64,000 bases of DNA. Source: DATJGR01 sp963780795 (GTDB taxonomy: Bacteria; Pseudomonadota; Gammaproteobacteria; Pseudomonadales; Azotimanducaceae). The DNA lies in contig CAWADH010000013.1 in assembly GCA_963780795.1 (NCBI GenBank), positions 310,001 to 374,000 on the forward strand, read 5' to 3'. Below are positions 26,020 through 35,723 of the stretch, piece by piece (position 1 is the first letter of the stretch; each line of letters opens with the position of its first letter). Below the pieces are notes generated by a model. That model worked only from the letters and a program-made list of their open reading frames with translations, was not told the origin of the DNA and did not search any database. Both the position numbers and the translations under genes were made by a program.

Positions 26020-28067
26020 GCGACGGCTTCCGTGGAGTCTACAAACAGAAGGGGCAGTCGGAGCGTGAACTCCGTCCCCACACCGATCTGGCTACGCACC
26101 GAGACGTCGCCGCCCAACGAGCGAATGTATTCCCGGCATTGGTACGCGCCCACGCCGATTCCGGCGACACCTTTGGTTGTCGCGAATGGCGCGAACAACT
26201 CGTTGTCGAGGAATTCAGACGACATTCCGTGCCCCGTATCGGCAACGGTCACGACCGCCCAGACGGGCGTCGTATCGATGCGAACTCGAACTGTGCCGTT
26301 CGCATCGGTAGCGTCTTGTGCGTTCTGGATCACGTGCGCGATCACCGATCCGAGTCGTTCTGCGTCTCCGCGCACCGACACGGCGGAGATGAACGTTTCC
26401 AGCTGCGGTACCGGCGCTTGGGCGGCGCGGTCTTTCACCACTTGGTCGATCACGGAGACGAGATCGAGTTCGTGCTTTTCCGACTCCTGGTCCCGGGAGC
26501 GCAATTGATCCACGAGCTTGTTCATCCGCCCGACGGCGTTCTCGGTCGTCTTCAACATGTCATCGATGAATGCCGGATTGGTTTTGTGCCGCTCCGCATT
26601 TCGAAGCAGTAGCCCGAGCTGCGCGCTGACGGTCTTGAGATCGTGGACGACGAAGGCGGACAGTTGATCCATCGCTCGCAGCTGTTTGGACGCAGACAAC
26701 ACTCTATCCGCGTGGTGAAGTGCGAGAAACCCTGCGCTCTGTCGCGCGATGATCTTGAGGATGTCGTAGTCCTCCCAGATCAGGTTCATCGGCGTCAACG
26801 GATGTCCGATCGCGACAATGCCGAACATGCGATCCTCGATCGGTAGCGGAACCAGGAAGCGAGCCGCCCGGAGCAGATCGAGATCGAGATTGAGGTCGAG
26901 TCCGTCGTATGCAGACGGCGTTCGGCGATATTCGTCCAGATCGATGATCCAGTCGAAACGTTCGAAAAAGCGCACCAGCGATTGCGAACCGGCCGGCGAT
27001 ATCGGTCTGTTCGTTGGCCCGCCCAATTGTGCCATCGGCAGCAACACGCCTTCGTTCGAAAGTCGCCAGCAGGCGCCGGATGTCGCGTGCAGCAGATCGA
27101 TCAGTGCGTGAATTGCGCGCAAGCCTAGCCCTTCGTCGGGATTCGCCTGCGTCAATTCGCGCGTAACGCGCAGCCACTCATCGCGGTAGTCGTACTTGTA
27201 TTCGTACAAGTTCCGTTCGATAGCCATTCGCAGAGCGTTTCGAACCTGTGTCGACACGCTGACTACGGCCAGTCCGATGAGACCTGCACTGAAAAGGAAG
27301 ACCTGGAAGACCTCTCCCCATTCACCGCCGAAGAAGCGCACGTAGTATCCGGCGGTACCCATGATGAGAAGGTATCCGCCCGCCAACAGTAGCGTTCCGG
27401 TGCGGAACACGAATCGCCGCGACAGGTTTACGTTCATCCTGTGCGTTTGATTGCGCAGCGAGGCAATCGCAATCAGCGGTGTTGCCATAGCGTAGACGTA
27501 ACCTTGCGGCGCGAGCAGCTTGAAGCTCAAGTCATGGAACAGAAGGGCGTTGGAGTATAGAACGAAGCCATAGGTGAACATGGCGCCGAGTCCGATGACC
27601 AGGAATTTCACGTTCCATTCGTGATCGCGTCGTGTGTTGCGTGCCACCTGTTCCAACGACACGACGCCGGCGAGACAGAAGAAGAGCTTCAGCAGAGTTG
27701 GCCACGACGTGTCGATCAGACCTGGAAACGCTGTCGCGATCAGGGCCGCGGCATATGCAACCGAGGTGAGAACCGCGATCGCGGTCTGGCTACGATAGAT
27801 CGGATCGAACAGGCGTTCGAAGCCGACACCGAGAATCCGCATCAACAAGATGATCCAACAAGCGTACGCCGTTATCTCCAGGATGTCGGTGGTAGGCCGT
27901 TGGCCGAGAGTAAGGAACGAAGCGAACCAGACAGCGGTCGTGGCGGATGCGAGCAGTGCGGCGCGTCCCGTGATGCGTTTGAACCAGCCGTAAACGAAAA
28001 AGACCACGAGGCCGACGTAGGCCAGGAGACCTGTGACGAGTCCGAAAACTGCCACCGTTTCGAGCAT
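26016..28067 (-). CDS. prsK: PEP-CTERM system sensor histidine kinase PrsK
   Basis: From ATG 28,067 the protein has 683 residues; the longer frame runs back into the upstream epimerase gene and is rejected as the start. About 300 N-terminal residues hold roughly eight membrane helices. A GAF-like region follows, then the phosphoacceptor region AFVVHDLKTVSAQLGLLL, and an ATPase domain with VIQNAQDA and TVADTGHGM and a degenerate G2 loop near KGVAGIGVGAY. The VHDLK box, unlike the common HELRT box, is typical of PrsK. It overlaps prsR by 4 bases, and the signal it senses is unknown. Confidence 0.92.
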   Translation of the reverse strand: MLETVAVFGLVTGLLAYVGLVVFFVYGWFKRITGRAALLASATTAVWFASFLTLGQRPTTDILEITAYACWIILLMRILGVGFERLFDPIYRSQTAIAVLTSVAYAAALIATAFPGLIDTSWPTLLKLFFCLAGVVSLEQVARNTRRDHEWNVKFLVIGLGAMFTYGFVLYSNALLFHDLSFKLLAPQGYVYAMATPLIAIASLRNQTHRMNVNLSRRFVFRTGTLLLAGGYLLIMGTAGYYVRFFGGEWGEVFQVFLFSAGLIGLAVVSVSTQVRNALRMAIERNLYEYKYDYRDEWLRVTRELTQANPDEGLGLRAIHALIDLLHATSGACWRLSNEGVLLPMAQLGGPTNRPISPAGSQSLVRFFERFDWIIDLDEYRRTPSAYDGLDLNLDLDLLRAARFLVPLPIEDRMFGIVAIGHPLTPMNLIWEDYDILKIIARQSAGFLALHHADRVLSASKQLRAMDQLSAFVVHDLKTVSAQLGLLLRNAERHKTNPAFIDDMLKTTENAVGRMNKLVDQLRSRDQESEKHELDLVSVIDQVVKDRAAQAPVPQLETFISAVSVRGDAERLGSVIAHVIQNAQDATDANGTVRVRIDTTPVWAVVTVADTGHGMSSEFLDNELFAPFATTKGVAGIGVGAYQCREYIRSLGGDVSVRSQIGVGTEFTLRLPLLFVDSTEAVA

Positions 28068-28074
28068 GGGAAAC

Positions 28075-29091
28075 TCAGTCGCCGTGATCGACACCGTAGA
28101 AGTCGCGATACCAGTCGACGAATCGGCGAATGCCGACTTCAATCGGTGTCGATGGCTTATAGCCTACGTCGCGCGCCAGCGCGGAAACGTCGGCAAACGT
28201 CTCGGCAACATCGCCCGGCTGTATCGGTAGCAATCGTTTCTCTGCTTTGCGCCCGAGTGCATCCTCGAGCACCTCGATGTATCGCAGCAACTCGATCGGA
28301 TTGTTGCTGCCGATGTTGTACAAACGATATGGTGCCGACGCCGATGTCGCGGGCGATGAGTTGCCTGCGTTTGGATCTGCGACTGGCACTCGATCGAGCA
28401 GCCGAACGATCCCCTCTACGATGTCGTCTACGTACGTGAAGTCGCGGCGGTGATGTCCGTGATTGAATACGTCGATCGGCTGGCCCGCCAGTATGCATTT
28501 GGTGAAGTGGAACAGCGCCATGTCGGGCCGTCCCCATGGTCCGTATACGGTGAAGAAACGCAGTCCCGTGGTCGGTATCTGAAAGAGATGGCTATACGTG
28601 TGAGCCATCAGTTCATTCGTCTTCTTCGTTACGGCATATAGGCTGACCGGATGGTCGACGTTGTGGTCGACCGAAAATGGCATGTGTTCGTTGGCGCCGT
28701 AGACCGAACTCGACGAGGCGTATACGAGATGTTCTGTCCCCACGTGACGCGCACACTCGAGGACGTTGAGGAATCCAGTCACGTTCGAGTCGATGTAGGC
28801 CTGCGGGTTCTCTAACGAATAACGCACGCCGGCTTGGGCTGCCAGATGCACCACGCGGTCCGGGCGCTCACGCTCGTAGACAGTTCGCAGCGCGCGCTGG
28901 TCCGCTACATCGATCGTCTCGTTTGCAAATCCTCGTTGGCCCTGTATTCGCGCGAGTCGCGCGTGCTTGAGCGATACGTCGTAGTAGTCGTTCAGATTGT
29001 CGACGCCGACGACGCTGTCGCCGCGAGCCAGCAGTTTGATGGCGACGTGAGAGCCGATGAATCCGGCGCTTCCCGTAACGAGCACCTTCAC
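28075..29091 (-). CDS. UDP-glucuronate 4-epimerase (NAD-dependent epimerase)
   Basis: The protein has 338 residues with VTGSAGFIGSH at the N-terminus, HLAAQAGVRYSLENP (family signature), YASSSSVYG and the YAVTKK catalytic Tyr/Lys pair. LRFFTVYGPWGRPDMALFHF and HHRRDFTYVDDIVEG are typical of UDP-glucuronate to UDP-galacturonate epimerases. It fits polysaccharide precursor synthesis together with ugd (38,011) and the neighbouring dehydrogenase. It ends 7 bases before prsK and begins 10 bases after the upstream gene, so it sits in one operon. Confidence 0.9.
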   Translation of the reverse strand: MKVLVTGSAGFIGSHVAIKLLARGDSVVGVDNLNDYYDVSLKHARLARIQGQRGFANETIDVADQRALRTVYERERPDRVVHLAAQAGVRYSLENPQAYIDSNVTGFLNVLECARHVGTEHLVYASSSSVYGANEHMPFSVDHNVDHPVSLYAVTKKTNELMAHTYSHLFQIPTTGLRFFTVYGPWGRPDMALFHFTKCILAGQPIDVFNHGHHRRDFTYVDDIVEGIVRLLDRVPVADPNAGNSSPATSASAPYRLYNIGSNNPIELLRYIEVLEDALGRKAEKRLLPIQPGDVAETFADVSALARDVGYKPSTPIEVGIRRFVDWYRDFYGVDHGD

Positions 29092-29101
29092 GCCAATGCG
29101 C

Positions 29102-30385
29102 TCAGAGTCGCGCCGTAGTGCACTGCTTCGGGAACAGGTGCTTCACGTCGAATACCACGCACTCCGGTTTTCCGAGCCGACGGATCGCCTCGATTCCCAT
29201 TTCGCGAAACTGATCGTGTGCCACCGCAATGATGATCGCGTCGTAGTGATTCGCCGGGAGCGAATCGACCATTGCCAATCCATACTCTTCGGCAGCCTCG
29301 CTAGCGTGCACCCAGGGATCGTGAACATCGATTTCCGCGTGATAACGCTTCAGTTCGCGCACGAGATCGACGACGCGGGTATTGCGGATGTCGGGACAGT
29401 TCTCTTTGAACGACAGCCCAAGGATCAGAACTTTCGAATCGACTACGTGGATTTTGCGCTGCGTCATCAGGCGGACGACCCGATCCACCACATGCTCCCC
29501 CATGGAGTCGTTGATGCGGCGGCCGGCCAGAATGATCTCGGGATGGTAACCAATCTCCTGTGCCTTGAATGTCAGGTAGTAGGGATCGACGCCGATGCAA
29601 TGGCCACCGACGAGTCCGGGTCTAAACGGCATGAAGTTCCATTTCGTGCCCGCGGCCTGAAGTACTTCCTCGGTATCGATACCCATTCGCTCGAAAATCA
29701 AGGTCAGCTCGTTCATGAGCGCGATGTTTAGATCACGTTGCGTGTTTTCGATGACCTTCGCCGCCTCCGCGACCCGAATGCTGGATGCGCGATGCGTACC
29801 CGCGGTTACGATCGAGGCGTAAAAGCGATCAATGAAATCGGCGGCAGCGGGTGTGGAGCCCGAGGTCACTTTTTTGATCGTAGTGAGGCGATGCAGCTTG
29901 TCGCCCGGATTGATTCGTTCCGGGCTATAGCCGGCGAAGAAATCGACGTTGAAACGCAAGCCGGACGTCTTTTCGATGATAGGCAGGCAGACCTCCTCGG
30001 TAGCCCCCGGATAGACAGTCGACTCGTAGATTACGACGTCGCCGCGTTTGATCACTTCACCGATGGATTTGCTGGCGGACCGTAGCGCAGCCATGTCGGG
30101 TCGCTTATAGGCATCGATTGGTGTCGGAACTGTGACGATGTAGACATTGCAGTTGGCGAGGTCGCGTAGTTGCGAGGAGTACGTGAGTTGGGTAGCCGCT
30201 GCGAGCTCTTCAGCGCTCACTTCCAACGTCGAATCCCGTCGCCGGCGAAGTTCGTCGATCCGGCCGACATTGATATCGAATCCGATCGTCGGATAGCGCC
30301 GACCAAACTCGACCGCGAGCGGCAATCCGACGTACCCCAAACCAACGATCGCAGGGCGTGCGTCGCCCAGTTCTGTGATCAGCAT
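29102..30385 (-). CDS. tviB: Nucleotide sugar dehydrogenase, TviB/WbpA type
   Basis: The enzyme should oxidise a UDP-N-acetylhexosamine at C6 to the uronic acid. The NAD loop is AIVGLGYVGLPLAVEF, the catalytic Cys lies in GLVGGHCIGVDPYYLTFKAQ, and FFAGYSPERINPGD plus LGLSFKENCPDIRNTR are signatures of the WbpA/TviB group as opposed to UDP-glucose dehydrogenases. The length of 427 residues is normal. It is the first gene of the minus-strand operon tviB, epimerase, prsK, prsR, galE. Substrate assignment rests on family pattern. Confidence 0.88.
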   Translation of the reverse strand: MLITELGDARPAIVGLGYVGLPLAVEFGRRYPTIGFDINVGRIDELRRRRDSTLEVSAEELAAATQLTYSSQLRDLANCNVYIVTVPTPIDAYKRPDMAALRSASKSIGEVIKRGDVVIYESTVYPGATEEVCLPIIEKTSGLRFNVDFFAGYSPERINPGDKLHRLTTIKKVTSGSTPAAADFIDRFYASIVTAGTHRASSIRVAEAAKVIENTQRDLNIALMNELTLIFERMGIDTEEVLQAAGTKWNFMPFRPGLVGGHCIGVDPYYLTFKAQEIGYHPEIILAGRRINDSMGEHVVDRVVRLMTQRKIHVVDSKVLILGLSFKENCPDIRNTRVVDLVRELKRYHAEIDVHDPWVHASEAAEEYGLAMVDSLPANHYDAIIIAVAHDQFREMGIEAIRRLGKPECVVFDVKHLFPKQCTTARL

Positions 30386-30541
30386 GTCTAAGCCATCCTT
30401 TGTTTAGGTGTATTATCGCGATTACTCCGCGAGCAACTGTGATCAGCTTGTAGTCTGAAGTAAACCGGCCATGGCCTGCGTCGCGTTACAACGCCTTACA
30501 GGCGCTCTTCGAATCGGTCGGTAGAATCGTCCGCCTTCTCC

Positions 30542-31477
30542 GTGAGTATGTTCATGAGCACGATCGAACGAGCTGCAGCTCGACTAGGCGCGATCGGAAA
30601 GGTCCGAACAGAGCCCGAGCTTCGAGATACGGCACTGGTCAATGCGCCGTCTCTCGAAGCCTCCAACGATTTGGAGCCCGTTCCGCGGTTCGACTCGAGG
30701 CTTCCTGCATTCCAGGCACAGATCGGGGGAGGCTACTGCGAACTGAATCTCGAGGCATTAACGGCGGCTGGGTTTGCGACCTCGCAGAACGCCAACGTCG
30801 AGATCGCGGCTGATCTGCGTCGAATCAAACGTCCTCTGCTCATGGCGATCAAGAAGTCGACAGCCTTGGGTACTCGCGCACTCCCGCCAAATCTCGTGCT
30901 GATCACCAGCGCATTGCCTGGTGAAGGAAAGACATTCGTTTCGATCAACCTCGCGCTGAGCATCGCCGCTGAACTCGACAAGACTGTGCTGCTGGTGGAT
31001 GCCGACGTGGCCAAGAACGACGTTGCCAGGGTGTTGGGAGTCAGCTACGAAACGGGTCTTACTGACCTGTTGGAGCGAGAGAATCTGCACAGTGAGGACG
31101 CGGTACTTCGAACTAACGTCGAATCGCTGTCGTTCCTTCCGTCCGGTCCGAGATTGCCCAATGTCGACGAACTATTTGCCAGCGACAGAATGGCGAGACT
31201 GATTCGCGATTTGGCGGAGCAGGATGCTGACCGCATCGTCATTGTCGATGCGCCGCCACTTCATGCGGGCACCGAAGCGGGCGTACTGGCGCGTATGGTG
31301 GGACACGTTGTGGTGTTGGTCGAAGCCGACAAGACACCCCAGGCGTCGGTAGCCGACGCGCTTCACCAACTCAAAGGCTGCGAATCGGTGAGCATGGTTC
31401 TGAACAAGGCACGGCGGCGGTCGTCCGATCACGTTGCATACGGATATGGCTACGGCTACGGGACTCAGGGGAGTTAG
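30542..31477 (+). CDS. Tyrosine autokinase of the PEP-CTERM/exosortase locus (BY-kinase)
   Basis: A bacterial tyrosine kinase of the CpsD/EpsG kind, cytoplasmic, regulating polysaccharide polymerisation and export. Walker A is ALPGEGKTF (residues 124-132), Walker A' is VLLVDADVAK and Walker B is IVIVDAPPL. The tail AYGYGYGYGTQGS is a tyrosine cluster, the autophosphorylation site. No membrane part is fused, so a separate chain-length protein would be its partner; none is in the window. The start may be GTG 30,542 or an ATG 6 or 12 bases later. It is divergent from tviB across 156 bases. Confidence 0.9.
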   Translation: MSMFMSTIERAAARLGAIGKVRTEPELRDTALVNAPSLEASNDLEPVPRFDSRLPAFQAQIGGGYCELNLEALTAAGFATSQNANVEIAADLRRIKRPLLMAIKKSTALGTRALPPNLVLITSALPGEGKTFVSINLALSIAAELDKTVLLVDADVAKNDVARVLGVSYETGLTDLLERENLHSEDAVLRTNVESLSFLPSGPRLPNVDELFASDRMARLIRDLAEQDADRIVIVDAPPLHAGTEAGVLARMVGHVVVLVEADKTPQASVADALHQLKGCESVSMVLNKARRRSSDHVAYGYGYGYGTQGS

Positions 31478-31483
31478 AGGCGG

Positions 31484-32557
31484 ATGTACAAGGATTTCTT
31501 CGCGCTGACCGGAAAGCCCTTTCAGCTTTCACCTGATGCCAGGTTTTTCTTTCCGAGTAAGGAACACAAACGCGCGCTTTCGTTCTTGCAGTATGGGTTG
31601 GGGCAAGGCGACGGCTTCATCATCATTACGGGGGACATCGGGACCGGCAAGACCACGCTTGTTCAAACATTACTTGCCGAACTCGATCCGAAGGTCACTG
31701 TTGTCGCAAACATCGTTACGACGCAACTTCAAGGCGACGATCTGCTGACCCTTGTCGGTTTCCAATTCGGCCTGCGTCCGAACGGCGCGAGCAAAGCGGT
31801 CTTGTTGCGTGACCTCGAGCAGTTCTTCCTGCATCGGACCAGGGAGCACAAGCGTGTTCTGCTGATTGTCGACGAGGCTCAGAATCTGCCGCCGCAGTCG
31901 GTGGAAGAGCTCCGCATGTTGTCGAACTTTCAATTTCAGGGTCGGCCACTTGTCCAGGTGTTCCTTCTGGGGCAGGAGGAATTTCGAGCCACGCTATTGT
32001 CTGATGGTTTCGAACAACTGCGCCAACGCGTCATTGCGACGTATCACCTGAATCCGCTGGATGCCGAAGAAACGCGGACGTACGTCGAGCATCGTCTTCG
32101 CCTGGTCGGATGGAAGTCCGACCCGACGTTCACCGATGCCGCATTCGAACGCATCTTCGGGTTCACTCAAGGCGTTCCTCGGCGTATCAACAATCTGTGC
32201 GACCGCACTCTACTCTATGCATTTCTCGAGGAGCTCCATGAGATTGATGACGAAGTCGTCTTACAGGTCGCCGACGAAATCGGCAACGAGTTCATCGGCG
32301 GCGAGCTCGACAAGCCCAAGGCAGCTGCGCCTTTGATGGAGGCACCGGCACAGCCGCTCGAAAGCATGGCACGAATGATGTTCGACAAGGCCAATGTGCA
32401 GCAGCGCCTTGCTTCCTTGGAACGCGCTGTCGATGCGCTGGGTCATGGTCTCAAGGACGAACTGTCCGAGATTCGTTCGCTGTTGATCGAGCTAGTAAGA
32501 GAGGTGAAGGCGCAACGCGCGAAGGTGAGTGAACTTACCAAGCGAAGAAGGGCCTGA
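31484..32557 (+). CDS. XrtA/PEP-CTERM-locus AAA ATPase (ExeA-like)
   Basis: The protein has 357 residues and starts MYKDFFALTGKPFQLSPDAR, the hallmark of the secretion-ATPase subfamily found in PEP-CTERM loci. Walker A is TGDIGTGKTTL, Walker B is VLLIVDEAQNLP, and the sensor region is FTQGVPRRINNLCDR. A C-terminal extension with predicted coiled-coil heptads (QQRLASLERAVDALGHGLKD) follows. It begins 6 bases after the kinase stop codon, so the two form an operon. Its exact role in exopolysaccharide export is not settled for the family. Confidence 0.9.
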   Translation: MYKDFFALTGKPFQLSPDARFFFPSKEHKRALSFLQYGLGQGDGFIIITGDIGTGKTTLVQTLLAELDPKVTVVANIVTTQLQGDDLLTLVGFQFGLRPNGASKAVLLRDLEQFFLHRTREHKRVLLIVDEAQNLPPQSVEELRMLSNFQFQGRPLVQVFLLGQEEFRATLLSDGFEQLRQRVIATYHLNPLDAEETRTYVEHRLRLVGWKSDPTFTDAAFERIFGFTQGVPRRINNLCDRTLLYAFLEELHEIDDEVVLQVADEIGNEFIGGELDKPKAAAPLMEAPAQPLESMARMMFDKANVQQRLASLERAVDALGHGLKDELSEIRSLLIELVREVKAQRAKVSELTKRRRA

Positions 32558-32579
32558 CGTCGAAATTTGAATCGATCGG

Positions 32580-35500
32580 TTAGTGAAAGTCGCGCGAAGC
32601 AAAGCGTCGCGCGTCTTCGTTCACGTCTCCAAGCGTCCCAAGCAAGCCGGTATGGTCGACCACATGACCGGCCATCACATGAATGACTTCGCCTTCGCGT
32701 TCCACCGTGCCATTGATCTGCAGTAGCTGCCCTTGCAGCAGCTCGGATCGATAACGCTCCAGCACCGAAGTCCACACGAGTACGTTGATGTTGCCGGTTT
32801 CGTCTTCGAGCGTCAGGAACACCACGCCGGATGCTGAACTCGGCCGTTGCCTGCAGGTGACGAGGCCGGCCACGCGAATCGGCTGGCCGTGCCGAGAATC
32901 GTTCAATTGCCGCGCACTGCGACAACCGCTCAACGCGGCGTGATCGCGCAGCAGCTGCAACGGATGGGGGCCCAACGTCAGCGTCAGATAGCTGTAGTCC
33001 GCCAGTAGATCCTGGCCGACCGTGGGTGCCGGCAGTTGAACGTCGGTCTGGTACCCGTCCTTGCGATCGGCAACCTTCCATAACGCCGCGGGTGGCTGGA
33101 TGCCCGCTACGTCCCAATGCGCTTGATAGCGATGTCCCGATACGCTTGCGAGCGCACCTGCGCGGGCGAGACATCCGAGTTCGGTCACCGACAATTCGGC
33201 TCGCATTGCAAGATCGTTGCCGTCACGGAACGGTTGACGTTTTTCGATGCGCACTGCCGCCGCTTCGCTCAAACCTTTGATGAGCCGCAGACCGAGACGG
33301 ATCGCGCCTTGATCGCGAATGTCATCGTATTTTCCGGCGATCGTACCGGTTTGAGTTTCCAGTCGATGATTCCAACCGCTGCATTGCACGTCTACGGGAC
33401 GCGATTCGATGCCGTGGCGAAGTGCGTCCTGGATGAGTTGAGACGGCGAATAGAATCCCATCGGTAGGCTGTTGAGCAGGCCGCAGTAGAAGGCGGCAGG
33501 TTCGTGCCGTTTCAACCATGCCGAGACATATACGAGCAGAGCGAAGCTCGCGGCGTGTGATTCGGGAAATCCGTAGTCGCCGAATCCCTTGATCTGTTCG
33601 AACACGCGCTTCGCGAAGTCTCGATCGTGGCCGCGCGCCATCATGCCATCGACGAGCTTCGCTTCGAAATGTTCGAGACCACCACGACGTTTCCACGCCG
33701 CCATCGCGCGCCGCAGCTGATCTGCTTCGCCGGCGCTGAATCCCGCCGCAACCATCGCGAGTTCGATGACTTGTTCCTGGAAGATCGGGATGCCGAGTGT
33801 GCGTTCGAGAACGCTGCGAACAGCCTCGCTCGAATAGGTGATCGGCTCCATTCCCTGCCTGCGCCGCAGATACGGATGCACCATGTTGCCCTGGATCGGA
33901 CCGGGGCGAACGATGGCGACCTCGATGACCAGGTCGTAAAAGGTGCGAGGTTTGAGGCGCGGCAGCATGCTCATCTGCGCGCGCGATTCCACCTGAAATA
34001 CACCGACGCTGTCGCCGCGTTGCAACATCTCGTACGTCAGTGGATCTTCGGGCGGAATGTCTTTGACCGTGAGTTCCAGGCCGTGGAAATCATTCAGCAG
34101 ATCGATGGTTTTTCGAATCGCCGTGAGCATGCCGAGACCCAGCACGTCGACCTTCAATAACCCAAGCGCTTCGAGATCGTCTTTGTCCCACTGAATCACC
34201 GTGCGGTCTTTCATCGCGGCGTTTTCGATCGGCACCAACTGCGCGAGTGGGCCGCGTGAGATGACGAATCCGCCGACGTGCTGCGATAGATGTCGTGGGA
34301 AGCCGAGTATCTCCTGCACCAGAACCAGAAACTGTTGCACCGTCGAACTGTTCGGGTCGACACCAGCCGTCGCACACCGCGCCTTCAGTACATCCTGCTG
34401 ATCCCACCAGGCGAGCGATTTCGCCAACAGGTCCACGAGGTCGAGGCTCAGCCCCAACGCTTTTCCAACGTCGCGAACCGCACTGCGCGGACGATACGTG
34501 ATGAGCGTTGCAGCGATTGCCGCGCGGTCGCGACCATACTTCTTGTAGATGTACTGAATGACTTCTTCGCGGCGTTCATGCTCGAAATCGACATCGATGT
34601 CAGGCGGCTCGTTGCGCTCTTTCGATACGAATCGCTCGAACAGAAGATGCAGTCGCGACGGATCGACTTCGGTGATGTTGAGGCAGTAGCAGACCGCCGA
34701 ATTCGCAGCCGATCCGCGGCCCTGACAGAGGATATTTTCGCCACGCGCGAACTGAACGATGTCGTACACCGTGAGAAAGAAATACTCGTAATGCAGCTTT
34801 TCGATGAGATCGAGCTCTGTCTCGACCAGCTCCTTCACATCTGCGGGCACACCGGCGGGCCAGCGTTTGGCAGCGCCGGCGAGCGTGATCTGCCGTAAGA
34901 ACTGACCCGGCGTCAGATGTGCCGGCACGAGTTCCTCGGGATACTCGTACCGCAACTCGTCGAGCGAGAACCGGCAGCGTTCGAGGATCGTCACCGATTC
35001 CTGCAGCATTTCGGCCGGATACAGCATGCGCAGCCGCGCGATCGATCGCAGATGGCGTTCGCGATTCGCTTGCAGTGATGTGCCCAGTTCCTTCACCGAC
35101 GTTTTCAAACGGATCGCCGTCAGAACGTCCTGCAGCGGTTTGCGTTGCGCCACGTGCATGTGTACGTCGTTGCTCGCGACCACCGGTAAATCGAGCTTCA
35201 TCGACAACGTGAGTGCGGTTGCGGCAAGGTCGAGATCGTCGCCGTTCTGCAACAGCTCGAGCGCAATCCATAGCTGCGGCAACAGGCTGCGCAGACGACG
35301 CCCCTGATCGAGCAGCACGCTCATCGTGGTGGTCATCGGAACCCACAGCGCGAAGCACTCGCCCACACCCCAACTCAGGTCCTCGACTGAAAGCCGATAG
35401 GTTCCTTTTTCGCTGTTTTTCCGCGCGCGACTGATCAGTGTCGATAGCTGACCGTAGGCACTGCGATGCGGGGCCAGCATCACGATCTTGATGCCTTCGG

Positions 35501-35723
35501 TCAGCAGAAATTCGGCGCCGATGACGAGGTGGATGCCGCGTTTCTTCGCTTCCATGTGTGCCTTGACGACACCCGCAAGCGAACATTCATCGGTGATCGC
35601 AATGCCCCGATAACCGAGTTCTGCGGCTTGCGCGACCAGCTCCTCGGGATGGGAAGCGCCATACAAGAAGCTGAAGTTGCTCTTGCAGTGCAGTTCCGCG
35701 AAGGCATCAGGAGAAGTAGCCAT
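32580..35723 (-). CDS. dnaE2: Error-prone DNA polymerase DnaE2 (ImuC)
   Basis: This is the catalytic polymerase of the SOS mutasome. I start at ATG 35,723 (FAELHCKSNFSFLYGASHPE); the open frame extends upstream into imuB without homology. The PHP domain occupies the first 200 or so residues. The catalytic carboxylates lie in PDIDVDFEHERR, and KVDVLGLGMLTAI and IQGNMVHPYLRRRQG are polymerase-core signatures. It ends with an OB-fold (VRVAGLVTCRQRPSSASGVV). It has 1,047 residues, normal for the family. It overlaps the fused imuA-imuB gene by 17 bases and shares its LexA control. Confidence 0.96.
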   Translation of the reverse strand: MATSPDAFAELHCKSNFSFLYGASHPEELVAQAAELGYRGIAITDECSLAGVVKAHMEAKKRGIHLVIGAEFLLTEGIKIVMLAPHRSAYGQLSTLISRARKNSEKGTYRLSVEDLSWGVGECFALWVPMTTTMSVLLDQGRRLRSLLPQLWIALELLQNGDDLDLAATALTLSMKLDLPVVASNDVHMHVAQRKPLQDVLTAIRLKTSVKELGTSLQANRERHLRSIARLRMLYPAEMLQESVTILERCRFSLDELRYEYPEELVPAHLTPGQFLRQITLAGAAKRWPAGVPADVKELVETELDLIEKLHYEYFFLTVYDIVQFARGENILCQGRGSAANSAVCYCLNITEVDPSRLHLLFERFVSKERNEPPDIDVDFEHERREEVIQYIYKKYGRDRAAIAATLITYRPRSAVRDVGKALGLSLDLVDLLAKSLAWWDQQDVLKARCATAGVDPNSSTVQQFLVLVQEILGFPRHLSQHVGGFVISRGPLAQLVPIENAAMKDRTVIQWDKDDLEALGLLKVDVLGLGMLTAIRKTIDLLNDFHGLELTVKDIPPEDPLTYEMLQRGDSVGVFQVESRAQMSMLPRLKPRTFYDLVIEVAIVRPGPIQGNMVHPYLRRRQGMEPITYSSEAVRSVLERTLGIPIFQEQVIELAMVAAGFSAGEADQLRRAMAAWKRRGGLEHFEAKLVDGMMARGHDRDFAKRVFEQIKGFGDYGFPESHAASFALLVYVSAWLKRHEPAAFYCGLLNSLPMGFYSPSQLIQDALRHGIESRPVDVQCSGWNHRLETQTGTIAGKYDDIRDQGAIRLGLRLIKGLSEAAAVRIEKRQPFRDGNDLAMRAELSVTELGCLARAGALASVSGHRYQAHWDVAGIQPPAALWKVADRKDGYQTDVQLPAPTVGQDLLADYSYLTLTLGPHPLQLLRDHAALSGCRSARQLNDSRHGQPIRVAGLVTCRQRPSSASGVVFLTLEDETGNINVLVWTSVLERYRSELLQGQLLQINGTVEREGEVIHVMAGHVVDHTGLLGTLGDVNEDARRFASRDFH

